Source: CAG-390 sp003523225 (GTDB lineage Bacteria > Bacillota > Clostridia > Oscillospirales > CAG-272). Taken from it: DNA of 64,000 bases. How positions within the stretch are numbered: the first letter of the stretch is position 1; each line of letters starts with the position of its first letter. The notes beneath the pieces were generated by a model. It ran no database searches. It had not been told where the DNA came from and saw only the letters and a list, made by a program, of their open reading frames with translations. The translations under genes were made by a program, and so were the position numbers. This document shows, in pieces, positions 1 through 6,750 of the stretch. Location of the stretch: the NCBI GenBank assembly GCA_902461815.1, contig CABPZE010000005.1, positions 59,907 to 123,906 on the forward strand, in the 5' to 3' direction.

Positions 1-265
1 CAATGGCTGTAACACACAGCGCCATCACCGCAAACAGCACGAGCTTGCGCAGTACCGGAAAGGATATCGGAATAAATTCCTCAAGCATTGCAAGAAGATA
101 GAGCGTGCAAAGGCTGAAGCCGTAAAGCGGCAGGTAAGGTCCGACAAGGAAGCCGGGGTTTATCCACTTTTTTGCCGAAAAGAAGCGACGGAACAGCACC
201 TCAATGCACCAGCCGAGCAACGAACCGATGCAGAACAGAAATGCCAGCTTCAAAAAGAAATTCAT
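1..265 (-). CDS. PF06541-type membrane protein (putative ABC-transporter permease, CmpB-like), partial
   Basis: The first 88 residues are visible; the C-terminus lies beyond the left edge. The start is the ATG at 265, 3 nt after the divIC stop codon. The N-terminus is a membrane segment followed by GWCIEVLFRRF and then WINPGFLVGPYLPLYG, the conserved pattern of family PF06541 (also labelled putative ABC-transporter type IV), and further membrane helices follow. The biochemical function of the family is not established. It is the last visible gene of the yab/divIC block and occupies the place that yabR has in B. subtilis. A second member of the same family is at 30620-31066. Confidence 0.75.
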   Translation of the reverse strand, partial: MNFFLKLAFLFCIGSLLGWCIEVLFRRFFSAKKWINPGFLVGPYLPLYGFSLCTLYLLAMLEEFIPISFPVLRKLVLFAVMALCVTAI

Positions 266-268
266 CTG

Positions 269-586
269 TCAGTTACCCGTCTCAATGTCTGTGTAATAAA
301 TTATCTCCTCCGGAAGCACAAGACCGAGCTTTTTGCGTGCGACCCTCAGAATGTATTCCTCATCCATAGGCGCATCAAGCTCATACTTCAGCTCCGCCAC
401 GCGCACCTCGGCGTCGGATATCTTTTCCTCAAGCTCAGCCTTATCGGCTGAGAGACGGTTATATTCAATAAGCAAACTCAAAGAACTGACAAGAATACAT
501 ACCACCACGGCAAAAATTGCGATCTTCACAAAAAAGCCCGCCTTGCCGAGTGTTATTTTACCGTAATAATTTCTGCCGTCGTTCAT
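269..586 (-). CDS. divIC: Septum formation initiator, DivIC/FtsL-like
   Basis: A bitopic division protein of 105 residues. It has a short basic cytoplasmic N-terminus, one membrane helix at about 20-42, and a coiled-coil with charged heptads at about 43-72. The C-terminal stretch ends in YILRVARKKLGLVLPEEIIY, typical of the septum initiator family. DivIC acts with FtsL and DivIB in the divisome. The start is the ATG at 586, preceded by AGGAA. An upstream in-frame extension exists but overlaps yabQ and lacks family similarity. The gene follows yabQ by 16 nt, matching the conserved yabP-yabQ-divIC order of spore-forming Firmicutes. Confidence 0.88.
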   Translation of the reverse strand: MNDGRNYYGKITLGKAGFFVKIAIFAVVVCILVSSLSLLIEYNRLSADKAELEEKISDAEVRVAELKYELDAPMDEEYILRVARKKLGLVLPEEIIYYTDIETGN

Positions 587-602
587 TTTTGAAAATTCCT
601 TT

Positions 603-1217
603 TTATTTCGTTCGGTCTCCGGATTCAAACACGCCGCCTGCACCAAAGCCTTCGGCGGCAAGCCGCATAAGTCTTTCGCGCTCACGCGCATCAAATTTAC
701 GTATTTTTCTTTCCCGCAGCAAGCGGGACAGCGCCGTCGCCGCCGCCTTGACGCCGCGGAATATGAGCCGCATCGCAAAAACCGCCGGAAAACAGATATA
801 AGCCACCGCCGCGCGGATAGCATAGACAATGATATTCCCGCACGCCCGGAAGGGTCTGCCCAGTGTCTTGCGCCACAGCATAAAGCCCAGCGCCCCGGCA
901 ATTAGCCCGGAAAGCCGGAAGATACCGTCATCGGCAACAAAGAACACGCAAAGCATCGCCGCCGCCCAGGCGACCGGAAAGATAATATCAGCCAGAGCCA
1001 GCAATACACCCGCGGCTCGCCGCCGCAGCACGCCCTCGTTCAACACTCCGACAAGAGGCAGCGCCCTTTCGTAATAAGCCGGGCGCTCATATCCGCCGAC
1101 TGCGGCAGTGCGGAATACCCGAAGCAGGTCAAATACGACTCCGGCGACCGCGCCGACAACAGCGGAAACAAGCAGCATCTCCGCCTGTGCGGCAGGGGAG
1201 ATTTCCATGACCTCCAT
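603..1217 (-). CDS. yabQ: Spore cortex biosynthesis protein YabQ
   Basis: A 204-residue multi-spanning membrane protein. Hydrophobic segments are visible at about 12-32, 70-94, 98-114 and 125-150, followed by a strongly basic cytoplasmic tail. It contains the family pattern GVVFDLLRVFR just after the first helix. In B. subtilis YabQ localises to the forespore outer membrane and is needed for cortex formation. The chosen start is the ATG at 1217, with AGGGG upstream; another ATG at 1208 is possible but its spacing is too short. A longer in-frame form would overlap yabP. It sits 16 nt after yabP and 16 nt before divIC, so it is almost certainly co-transcribed with both. Confidence 0.85.
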   Translation of the reverse strand: MEVMEISPAAQAEMLLVSAVVGAVAGVVFDLLRVFRTAAVGGYERPAYYERALPLVGVLNEGVLRRRAAGVLLALADIIFPVAWAAAMLCVFFVADDGIFRLSGLIAGALGFMLWRKTLGRPFRACGNIIVYAIRAAVAYICFPAVFAMRLIFRGVKAAATALSRLLRERKIRKFDARERERLMRLAAEGFGAGGVFESGDRTK

Positions 1218-1233
1218 TGGGATCCCCTGCGGC

Positions 1234-1563
1234 TCAGCGCCCGAAAAGCCCGCGCTTCTTGCGTCCCGAGCCAAGATGTGGGTCTTCAAGATAATAAATT
1301 CCGCTTATATCTCCGTCAAGCGAAAGAAAGCCGCGGTCAATATCAAGCGCACCGATGTGAAGTCCCGAACCCTCAACTGTCATCTCTCCGCAGGCGGTGC
1401 CGGCAACCACGCTGTTCTCGTCAAAGCTGATCACCTCGCTGACCCCGCATATCTGCATCGTCCTGCGCCCTCGCACCGAAAACTCATGCTCCGTCTGCTT
1501 CTTTCCCTTTTCAGGCTCTCCGGACTTTTCCCCGCTTCCCTGATATCCTGTTCCGTTATTCAT
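1234..1563 (-). CDS. yabP: Spore cortex protein YabP
   Basis: A 109-residue protein. The N-terminal 30 residues are polar and low complexity. The conserved YabP domain then follows (RGRRTMQICGVSEVISFDEN, then a G-rich beta segment ending GALDIDRGFLSLDGDISGIYY). YabP is required for spore cortex assembly; its molecular role is unknown. The start is the ATG at 1563, chosen because GGGAGG lies about 6 nt upstream; an in-frame start 7 codons earlier lacks a ribosome binding site. It lies between rqcP and yabQ exactly as in B. subtilis (yabO-yabP-yabQ). Confidence 0.88.
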   Translation of the reverse strand: MNNGTGYQGSGEKSGEPEKGKKQTEHEFSVRGRRTMQICGVSEVISFDENSVVAGTACGEMTVEGSGLHIGALDIDRGFLSLDGDISGIYYLEDPHLGSGRKKRGLFGR

Positions 1564-1641
1564 AAGGATCCTCCCTTTATACATATACTTGTCCCTGACA
1601 CAGCATATGCGGGAGATATGCGATTTATGACGCGGAGCGGG

Positions 1642-1887
1642 TCACTGACTGATTATCTCATACATATCCGAGGCGTCCGCTTTGCCGACGTGCTCGCGCA
1701 CATTGAGCACGCGGAACACAAGCTGCCGCTGTCCGAAGGACACCGTCACCTCGTCGCCCTCTTTGACGTCGTATGATGCCTTTGCCACTTTTCCGTTAAC
1801 GGATATATGCCCCGCGTCGCAGGCGTCGTTGGCAACCGTACGCCGCTTTATCACACGCGAGACCTTAAGAAATTTGTCAAGTCTCAT
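1642..1887 (-). CDS. rqcP: RqcP, S4-domain RNA-binding protein of ribosome quality control
   Basis: An 81-residue single S4 domain: MRLDKFLKVSRVIKRRTVAN, then a glycine-rich turn (AGHISVNGKVAKAS) and a beta strand segment. This matches YabO/RqcP (Hsp15 family), which binds the stalled 50S-peptidyl-tRNA complex and helps RqcH add C-terminal alanine tails. The length is standard for the family. A strong promoter lies directly upstream and its start region contains a palindrome (1899-1917). yabP, yabQ and divIC follow with gaps of 78, 16 and 16 nt, so rqcP heads this operon. Confidence 0.9.
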   Translation of the reverse strand: MRLDKFLKVSRVIKRRTVANDACDAGHISVNGKVAKASYDVKEGDEVTVSFGQRQLVFRVLNVREHVGKADASDMYEIISQ

Positions 1888-1898
1888 TTTTTTACTGT

Positions 1899-1917
1899 TT
1901 ACCTTACCGTAAGGTAA
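1899..1917 (-). promoter_or_regulatory. Palindromic operator candidate at the rqcP transcription start
   Basis: A 9-1-9 perfect inverted repeat (arms TTACCTTAC / GTAAGGTAA). It overlaps the predicted start point of the rqcP-yabP-yabQ-divIC promoter (the -10 is at 1923-1928, so +1 is near 1916). The position suits a repressor operator or an RNA stem at the 5' end of the transcript. No regulator can be named from the sequence. Confidence 0.5.
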
Positions 1918-1922
1918 GTTTC

Positions 1923-1951
1923 ATTATACATTTTTTCTGTGCGGATTGCAA
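1923..1951 (-). promoter_or_regulatory. Promoter of the rqcP-yabP-yabQ-divIC operon
   Basis: Read on the minus strand: -35 TTGCAA (1946-1951), 17 bp spacer, -10 TATAAT (1923-1928). This is a near-consensus vegetative sigma promoter between mazG and rqcP, about 36 nt upstream of the rqcP start codon. The downstream genes can therefore be transcribed independently of mazG. Confidence 0.75.
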
Positions 1952-1988
1952 TATTGCAGCGCTCAAGCGATCACAATTTACAAAATGT

Positions 1989-2807
1989 TCACATTTTTTC
2001 GTGCTTGATGCGATCCCATATCGTGTCAAGCTCGGTCATTGAAAGCTCAGATGGATGCTTTCCCATTGCCTCAGCCTCCTGCTCCACACGCTCAAAGCGA
2101 TCAATGAACTTGTCCGTTGCGCGGCTGAGCGCCCGCTCGCTGTCAACACCGAGCTTGCGGGCAAGGCTTGTAACGGTCAGAAGCAGGTCGCCAAGCTCCT
2201 CCTCAACGGCGGCAGGATCCTCCGATGCCGCCGCCTCGGAAACCTCGGCGGCTTCCTCCTTAAGCTTCTCAAGCACCGCATCGGCGCTGTCAAAATCAAA
2301 GAAATCCGCCTTTTTTCCAACCTTCTGCGCGCGCATAAGCGCCGGAAGCGCCAAAGGAATAGCGCGCAGCTTTGAGGTCACGGTATCTCGGTGCTTCTCG
2401 TGACTCTTTATGACCTCCCAATTTTTCAGCACCTCGTCGGAGGTGTCCGCTTTTACGCTGCCGAAGACGTGCGGGTGGCGATGCACCAGCTTTTCACAGA
2501 TATCGTTTGCCACACCGGAAATATTAAACTCCCCCGCCTCTGCGGCGATCTGAGAGTGAAACACCACCTGAAGCAGCACGTCTCCCAGCTCCTCGCGCAT
2601 CAGCTTCGGGTCATTGGTATCTATCGCCTCAATTACCTCATATGTCTCCTCAATAAGACTTGCCCGGATGCTCTCGTGCGTCTGCTCGCGATCCCACGGA
2701 CATCCGCCCTCACCGCGGAGTATCTCAAGTATCAGGCAAAGGTCGTCAAAGGTATAGCTGCCTCCTCCTTTGCCGACTATATATTCGATTTTTTCCTTCT
2801 GATTCAT
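1989..2807 (-). CDS. mazG: Nucleoside triphosphate pyrophosphohydrolase MazG
   Basis: A 272-residue protein with two tandem MazG domains. The first (about 30-135) carries the metal-binding residues in EETYEVIE (from E53) and EELGD (72-76). The second (about 165-240) repeats the pattern as EEAAEVSEA and EEELGDLLLT. MazG hydrolyses NTPs to NMP and PPi, removing damaged nucleotides and affecting (p)ppGpp-related physiology. Unlike B. subtilis YabN, no N-terminal SAM-methyltransferase domain is present, so this is the short form. It lies downstream of the yabM-like flippase and upstream of rqcP, as in the classical yabM-yabN-yabO order. The start is the ATG at 2807, preceded by AAAGGA. Confidence 0.93.
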   Translation of the reverse strand: MNQKEKIEYIVGKGGGSYTFDDLCLILEILRGEGGCPWDREQTHESIRASLIEETYEVIEAIDTNDPKLMREELGDVLLQVVFHSQIAAEAGEFNISGVANDICEKLVHRHPHVFGSVKADTSDEVLKNWEVIKSHEKHRDTVTSKLRAIPLALPALMRAQKVGKKADFFDFDSADAVLEKLKEEAAEVSEAAASEDPAAVEEELGDLLLTVTSLARKLGVDSERALSRATDKFIDRFERVEQEAEAMGKHPSELSMTELDTIWDRIKHEKM

Positions 2808-2905
2808 TTTTATGATTCCTTTCTGTCAGTTTTGACATTCCACCCGGAATTGATGCCGAAAAGCCATACAAAACCGAAAATAATATAATTTCCGTCCCTC
2901 ACGGT

Positions 2906-4585
2906 TTATTTTCCGCGTCTGCTGCGGCGGATCGGGCGGAACATCCCGACCCTTCCGAGCAGCTTTGCCGCCTTCTCGCCAAACGGCAGCATTTCTATAT
3001 CCTCCGCCGTGACAGCGCTCAGCTTCAGCGCCGCAACGGCATAGATCAGCACCGCCGCCGCTATCGCCGCGAGAAGTGATACGGTGTTCCCCGCGCCGAG
3101 TCCCGTTGCGCCAACAAAGACAGCAATTGCCGCCGCTATCGCCACCACCGAGGCAGCGAGCGGACGCAGGACAGCTCCGATACGGAAAATTCCCTGTGCG
3201 GGAGTGTATTTGTGCATAAATATCAGGTTTATAAGCACCACAGTCACACTGCAAAGCAGCGTGCTGAGAGGCGCGCCGTAAATTCCGACCGTAGAACCGA
3301 CAAGCAGATATTCCGACAGCACCTTGACAAGAGTCCCCGCCGCAATAGACACGATGGGCATTGACGGATGAGAGTATGACTGAAGCGCCGCATTGGTCAC
3401 GGTGATGATGCAGGAAAACACGACCGACGACGCAAGCACCGAAAGCAGCGGGGCTGCCGCCGCCACCGACCCGCTCTCGGCGGGATATATCATCGCAAGC
3501 ACCGGACGTGCAAACACTGCAAGCCCCAGTGACGCCGGGATCGCCGCGCACAGCGTGACCTTGAATGCCGTGCGAAGCACCTCCGCCGCGGTCTTATCCT
3601 CCCCCGCGGCGACTGCCGCGGAAAGTGCGGGGACCAGCGACATGGCGACCGGAGTTATAAGCGCCGTAGGAAGGTTATAAAGCGGCACGGCAAGATTTGA
3701 GTAGGCGCTGTACAGTGCCAACGCGGTATCATATGCCAGACCGCTCCCGGTGAGCCGTGAGGTGATCATCGCCGTATCGGCAAGACCTGCAAGGCTGGTA
3801 ACGGAGGCGCTTATTGTGACGGGAAACGCGATCTTTATCATCTGTGCCGCCAGCGTGCGACGCGGCGCAGGGTCGGAAGCGGCAGTGTACAGACTGCGGT
3901 ATGCCCGCGTTTGCGGGAAGACCAGCTTTCTGAGCGTAAGATACAAAGCCCCGCCGGCAACTCCTACGGTAAGCCCCAAAATTGCCGCGGCTGCAACATG
4001 AGGAGAATCCACTCCGCGGTTTATTGCCACATATGCAAAGCCCATTCCAAGCAGCAGCTTTGAGAGCGATTCTATAAGCTGGGAGAGCGCCGTGGGGGTC
4101 ATTATCTCATGCCCCTGAAAATATCCTCTCGCCGCGCTTGACACGCAGATAAAAAACAGGGTGGGAGAAATTGCTTTTATGGCGTATTCAGACCCCGGGA
4201 TGCTTATCCATTCCGCAAAATATCCTGCCCCGAAGTAAAGCACCGCAGTTCCTATAACGCCGAGCGGCAAAAGCAGGGAGAGCGACACCTGCCAGATGCG
4301 GCTTACCTCGGAACGGTCGCCGCGCGCCGCGCTTTTTGCCGTCATCATTGAAAGCGCGACCGGAAGCCCCGCCGTTGACATTGTGAGCAGCAGCATATAA
4401 ATATGGTAGGCAGAAGAAAAATACGCCATCCCCTCGATGCCTATTATTCTCAGCATCGGGATCTTGAAAAGCAGACCTATGACCTTGCATAAAAGGGTGG
4501 AAACCGAAAGGATCAGCATTCCTCCCATATAACGCTTTCCGGCTTTTTTTACTGCTGTATTTCCGCTCAGCTCATACCTGCTCAC
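2906..4585 (-). CDS. SpoVB/YabM-type polysaccharide flippase (MOP superfamily)
   Basis: A 559-residue protein with about 14 hydrophobic segments and a basic C-terminal tail. The N-terminal pattern (ILSVSTLLCKVIGLLFKIPM followed by GIEGMAYFSSAYHIYML) is that of the SpoVB/YabM/MurJ-like branch of the MOP exporters, which flip lipid-linked oligosaccharides. By position (immediately upstream of mazG-rqcP-yabP-yabQ) it corresponds to B. subtilis yabM. It starts with GTG at 4585, preceded by GGGAGG at 6 nt spacing. A lipid II or spore-cortex precursor role is likely from family and context but is not proven. A paralogue is at 28940-30538. Confidence 0.85.
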   Translation of the reverse strand: MSRYELSGNTAVKKAGKRYMGGMLILSVSTLLCKVIGLLFKIPMLRIIGIEGMAYFSSAYHIYMLLLTMSTAGLPVALSMMTAKSAARGDRSEVSRIWQVSLSLLLPLGVIGTAVLYFGAGYFAEWISIPGSEYAIKAISPTLFFICVSSAARGYFQGHEIMTPTALSQLIESLSKLLLGMGFAYVAINRGVDSPHVAAAAILGLTVGVAGGALYLTLRKLVFPQTRAYRSLYTAASDPAPRRTLAAQMIKIAFPVTISASVTSLAGLADTAMITSRLTGSGLAYDTALALYSAYSNLAVPLYNLPTALITPVAMSLVPALSAAVAAGEDKTAAEVLRTAFKVTLCAAIPASLGLAVFARPVLAMIYPAESGSVAAAAPLLSVLASSVVFSCIITVTNAALQSYSHPSMPIVSIAAGTLVKVLSEYLLVGSTVGIYGAPLSTLLCSVTVVLINLIFMHKYTPAQGIFRIGAVLRPLAASVVAIAAAIAVFVGATGLGAGNTVSLLAAIAAAVLIYAVAALKLSAVTAEDIEMLPFGEKAAKLLGRVGMFRPIRRSRRGK

Positions 4586-4703
4586 TTAAAACCTCCCGTG
4601 CCGCACACCTTGCGGCTCAACCATTCAATTATATGAGCGCGGACAAGACAAATTACATTATTATATTATTTTGAGCTTTTATCCCGTCGCTGTGAGCGCA
4701 GGA

Positions 4704-6191
4704 TCAAAGCGGATATTCCGCGAAAAAGTCCTCAATCCCCCGGCGCAGCTCTGCGCATTTGTTTTCACGCAGATATTCAAACGGATACTTTGGATTGAAC
4801 AGCCGACGTATCACAGGCCGTGTACCGTCCGCCGGGTGCAGGCGCACGAGCTTGGTAACAGCCCCCGCTCCTACCGCAAGAATGGTGTGGACCTCCTCCA
4901 TCATGTAGATGTTATACCTTCCCTCATATCCGGGGAGGGCAAACCCGACGTTTTCGTAATTTCCCACGGTATTCTTCTGGCGGTACATATAGTATGGGAC
5001 ATATCCCGCCTGCTGTGACTTTATCTGCGAATAATCCACGCACTTGCCCACATCCCCGCCGCGCATAGAGTAGATTCCGGCAGTCTGCTTCAGCTCCGCC
5101 GCATTTTTGACGCAGAAGGTGTGAACGGTGATGTTCTCGGGTCTCAGGGCAAGGATCCCGTCCACGGTTGCCGAAAAGCGCGTAAAGGTATCTCCGGGCA
5201 GACCTGCGATCAGGTCGGCGTTGATACACGGGATTCCCGACTCACGCGCGTCGGAATAAGCGCGGTAAAAATCCTCCACCGTATGCGTTCTTCCTATCCC
5301 CGCCAGTACCTCCGGGCAGAGAGTCTGCGGATTGACGCTCATGCGTGTGACGCCGAGCTGCGCCGCCGCCCTCAGCTTTTCGGGGGTTATTGTGTCCGGT
5401 CTTCCCGCCTCAAATGTGAATTCCTCAAGCGAGCCAACGTCCACGCACTCATTTATTGTGGAAAGCAGCCGGGATATCTGATCGGGACTCAGCACCGTCG
5501 GCGTCCCGCCGCCCACATAAACTGTCTTTATCCTGAGCCCCAACCGACGTGCGGCGCTCATGACCTCGCGGATATCCCCGCAAAGTCTGTCAACATATTC
5601 GGGGATCAGCGACAGCAGCCGTTTTGAGGTATATGAAACAAACGAACAGTATGCGCAGCGGGTCGGGCAGAACGGAATGGATATGTATATAGAGCAATCC
5701 GCCACGTTCGGAGTACCGATGATCTTCTGCTCATTGAGCGCCACATCGGTGGCAAGAGCCGCTTTTTTGGGGAAGGTCATATACTGGCTCGTCAGCGTTT
5801 TTTTGACCTTAGTTTTGCTCATTCCGGCGGAAAGCATCTCGGTGGCGACCTTTGACGGGCGCACTCCGGTCAGCATTCCCCATGACGGGCGGTATTCAAG
5901 CAACGAGCCGAGCGCGCCTATCACCGCTCCGCCGACAGCGAGCTTTGAGCAGCGCTCATCTGTCATTGTGCCGTCCTGCTCCTGCTCCTTTTCCGCCTCA
6001 GCCGAGCGCTCACCCAGCACGGCGCGAGCCGACGCCGAGTAGCCGTTTTCGTTTTTTGTAAGGCTGACCCACAGTTCGGGCTTGTCCGGAGACGGTATCT
6101 CTCCCTCAGAGAATTTCTCCCCGGGGAAGAATATCATACAAAGCGTCTGAACATAGTACCGGTTCAGGTTTCCCTCAAGATGAATAATCAT
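4704..6191 (-). CDS. hemZ: Coproporphyrinogen dehydrogenase HemZ-like radical SAM protein
   Basis: A 495-residue protein. The N-terminal 160 residues are a HemZ-specific region. The radical SAM core then carries the 4Fe-4S motif CPTRCAYC (C175, C179, C182), followed by TVYVGGGTPTVL and a C-terminal HemN-like part. HemZ/HemN enzymes oxidatively decarboxylate coproporphyrinogen III without oxygen. Many clostridial HemZ proteins occur without other haem genes, so the true substrate may differ. It follows dtd with only a 3 nt gap, so the two are translationally adjacent. The start is the ATG at 6191, within a few bases of the dtd stop. Confidence 0.85.
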   Translation of the reverse strand: MIIHLEGNLNRYYVQTLCMIFFPGEKFSEGEIPSPDKPELWVSLTKNENGYSASARAVLGERSAEAEKEQEQDGTMTDERCSKLAVGGAVIGALGSLLEYRPSWGMLTGVRPSKVATEMLSAGMSKTKVKKTLTSQYMTFPKKAALATDVALNEQKIIGTPNVADCSIYISIPFCPTRCAYCSFVSYTSKRLLSLIPEYVDRLCGDIREVMSAARRLGLRIKTVYVGGGTPTVLSPDQISRLLSTINECVDVGSLEEFTFEAGRPDTITPEKLRAAAQLGVTRMSVNPQTLCPEVLAGIGRTHTVEDFYRAYSDARESGIPCINADLIAGLPGDTFTRFSATVDGILALRPENITVHTFCVKNAAELKQTAGIYSMRGGDVGKCVDYSQIKSQQAGYVPYYMYRQKNTVGNYENVGFALPGYEGRYNIYMMEEVHTILAVGAGAVTKLVRLHPADGTRPVIRRLFNPKYPFEYLRENKCAELRRGIEDFFAEYPL

Positions 6192-6194
6192 AGA

Positions 6195-6659
6195 TCAATG
6201 TCCCGCCTTTCCGAGCAATACAGTGCTGTCAAGAGTCATAGTAACCGGTCCGTCGTTGCAGAGAGTGACCTGCATATCGGCGCCGAAAACGCCGTTACCC
6301 ACCGGAATCCCGCAAGACGCAAGCTTCGCCGAGAAATACTCGTAAAGCCGACGCGCTTCATCCGGCGCCGCCGCACCAGTAAAACCGGGTCTGTTGCCGT
6401 GACGGTAATCGGCAAGCAGGGTAAAGTTTGAAACCACCAGCGCACCGCCGCCGACATCGATCACCGAGCGGTTCATCCTGCCTGTACCGTCCTCAAAGAT
6501 TCTCAGCTTGGATATTTTTTCGGCAAGCGCATCGGCATCGGCAATACCGTCGCCTACGGCTACTCCGAGAAGGATCAGCAGACCTCTGCCGCATCTGCCG
6601 CATATTCTTCCGTCAGTTTCGACTGACGCTGAGGAAACACGCTGTAAAACCGCAATCAT
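6195..6659 (-). CDS. dtd: D-aminoacyl-tRNA deacylase
   Basis: A 154-residue protein, the usual DTD length. It begins MIAVLQRVSSASV. It has the two DTD active-site motifs: SNFTL (most family members have SQFTL, so the catalytic-pocket Gln is Asn here) and NDGPVTMTLD. DTD hydrolyses D-amino acids, and glycine mischarged on tRNA-Ala, from tRNA. The start is the ATG at 6659, with GGGAGAG upstream. The gene lies between relA and hemZ on the minus strand; relA-dtd adjacency is common in Firmicutes. The Q-to-N change is the only oddity. Confidence 0.93.
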   Translation of the reverse strand: MIAVLQRVSSASVETDGRICGRCGRGLLILLGVAVGDGIADADALAEKISKLRIFEDGTGRMNRSVIDVGGGALVVSNFTLLADYRHGNRPGFTGAAAPDEARRLYEYFSAKLASCGIPVGNGVFGADMQVTLCNDGPVTMTLDSTVLLGKAGH

Positions 6660-6750
6660 GTTGGCTCTCCCTGCCGCCGGGGCGGCGCTTTCTGCATTTT
6701 TTAACTTTTAACTTAAACGTACATTCATGTGCTGTCTGCGACAGCAGTTA

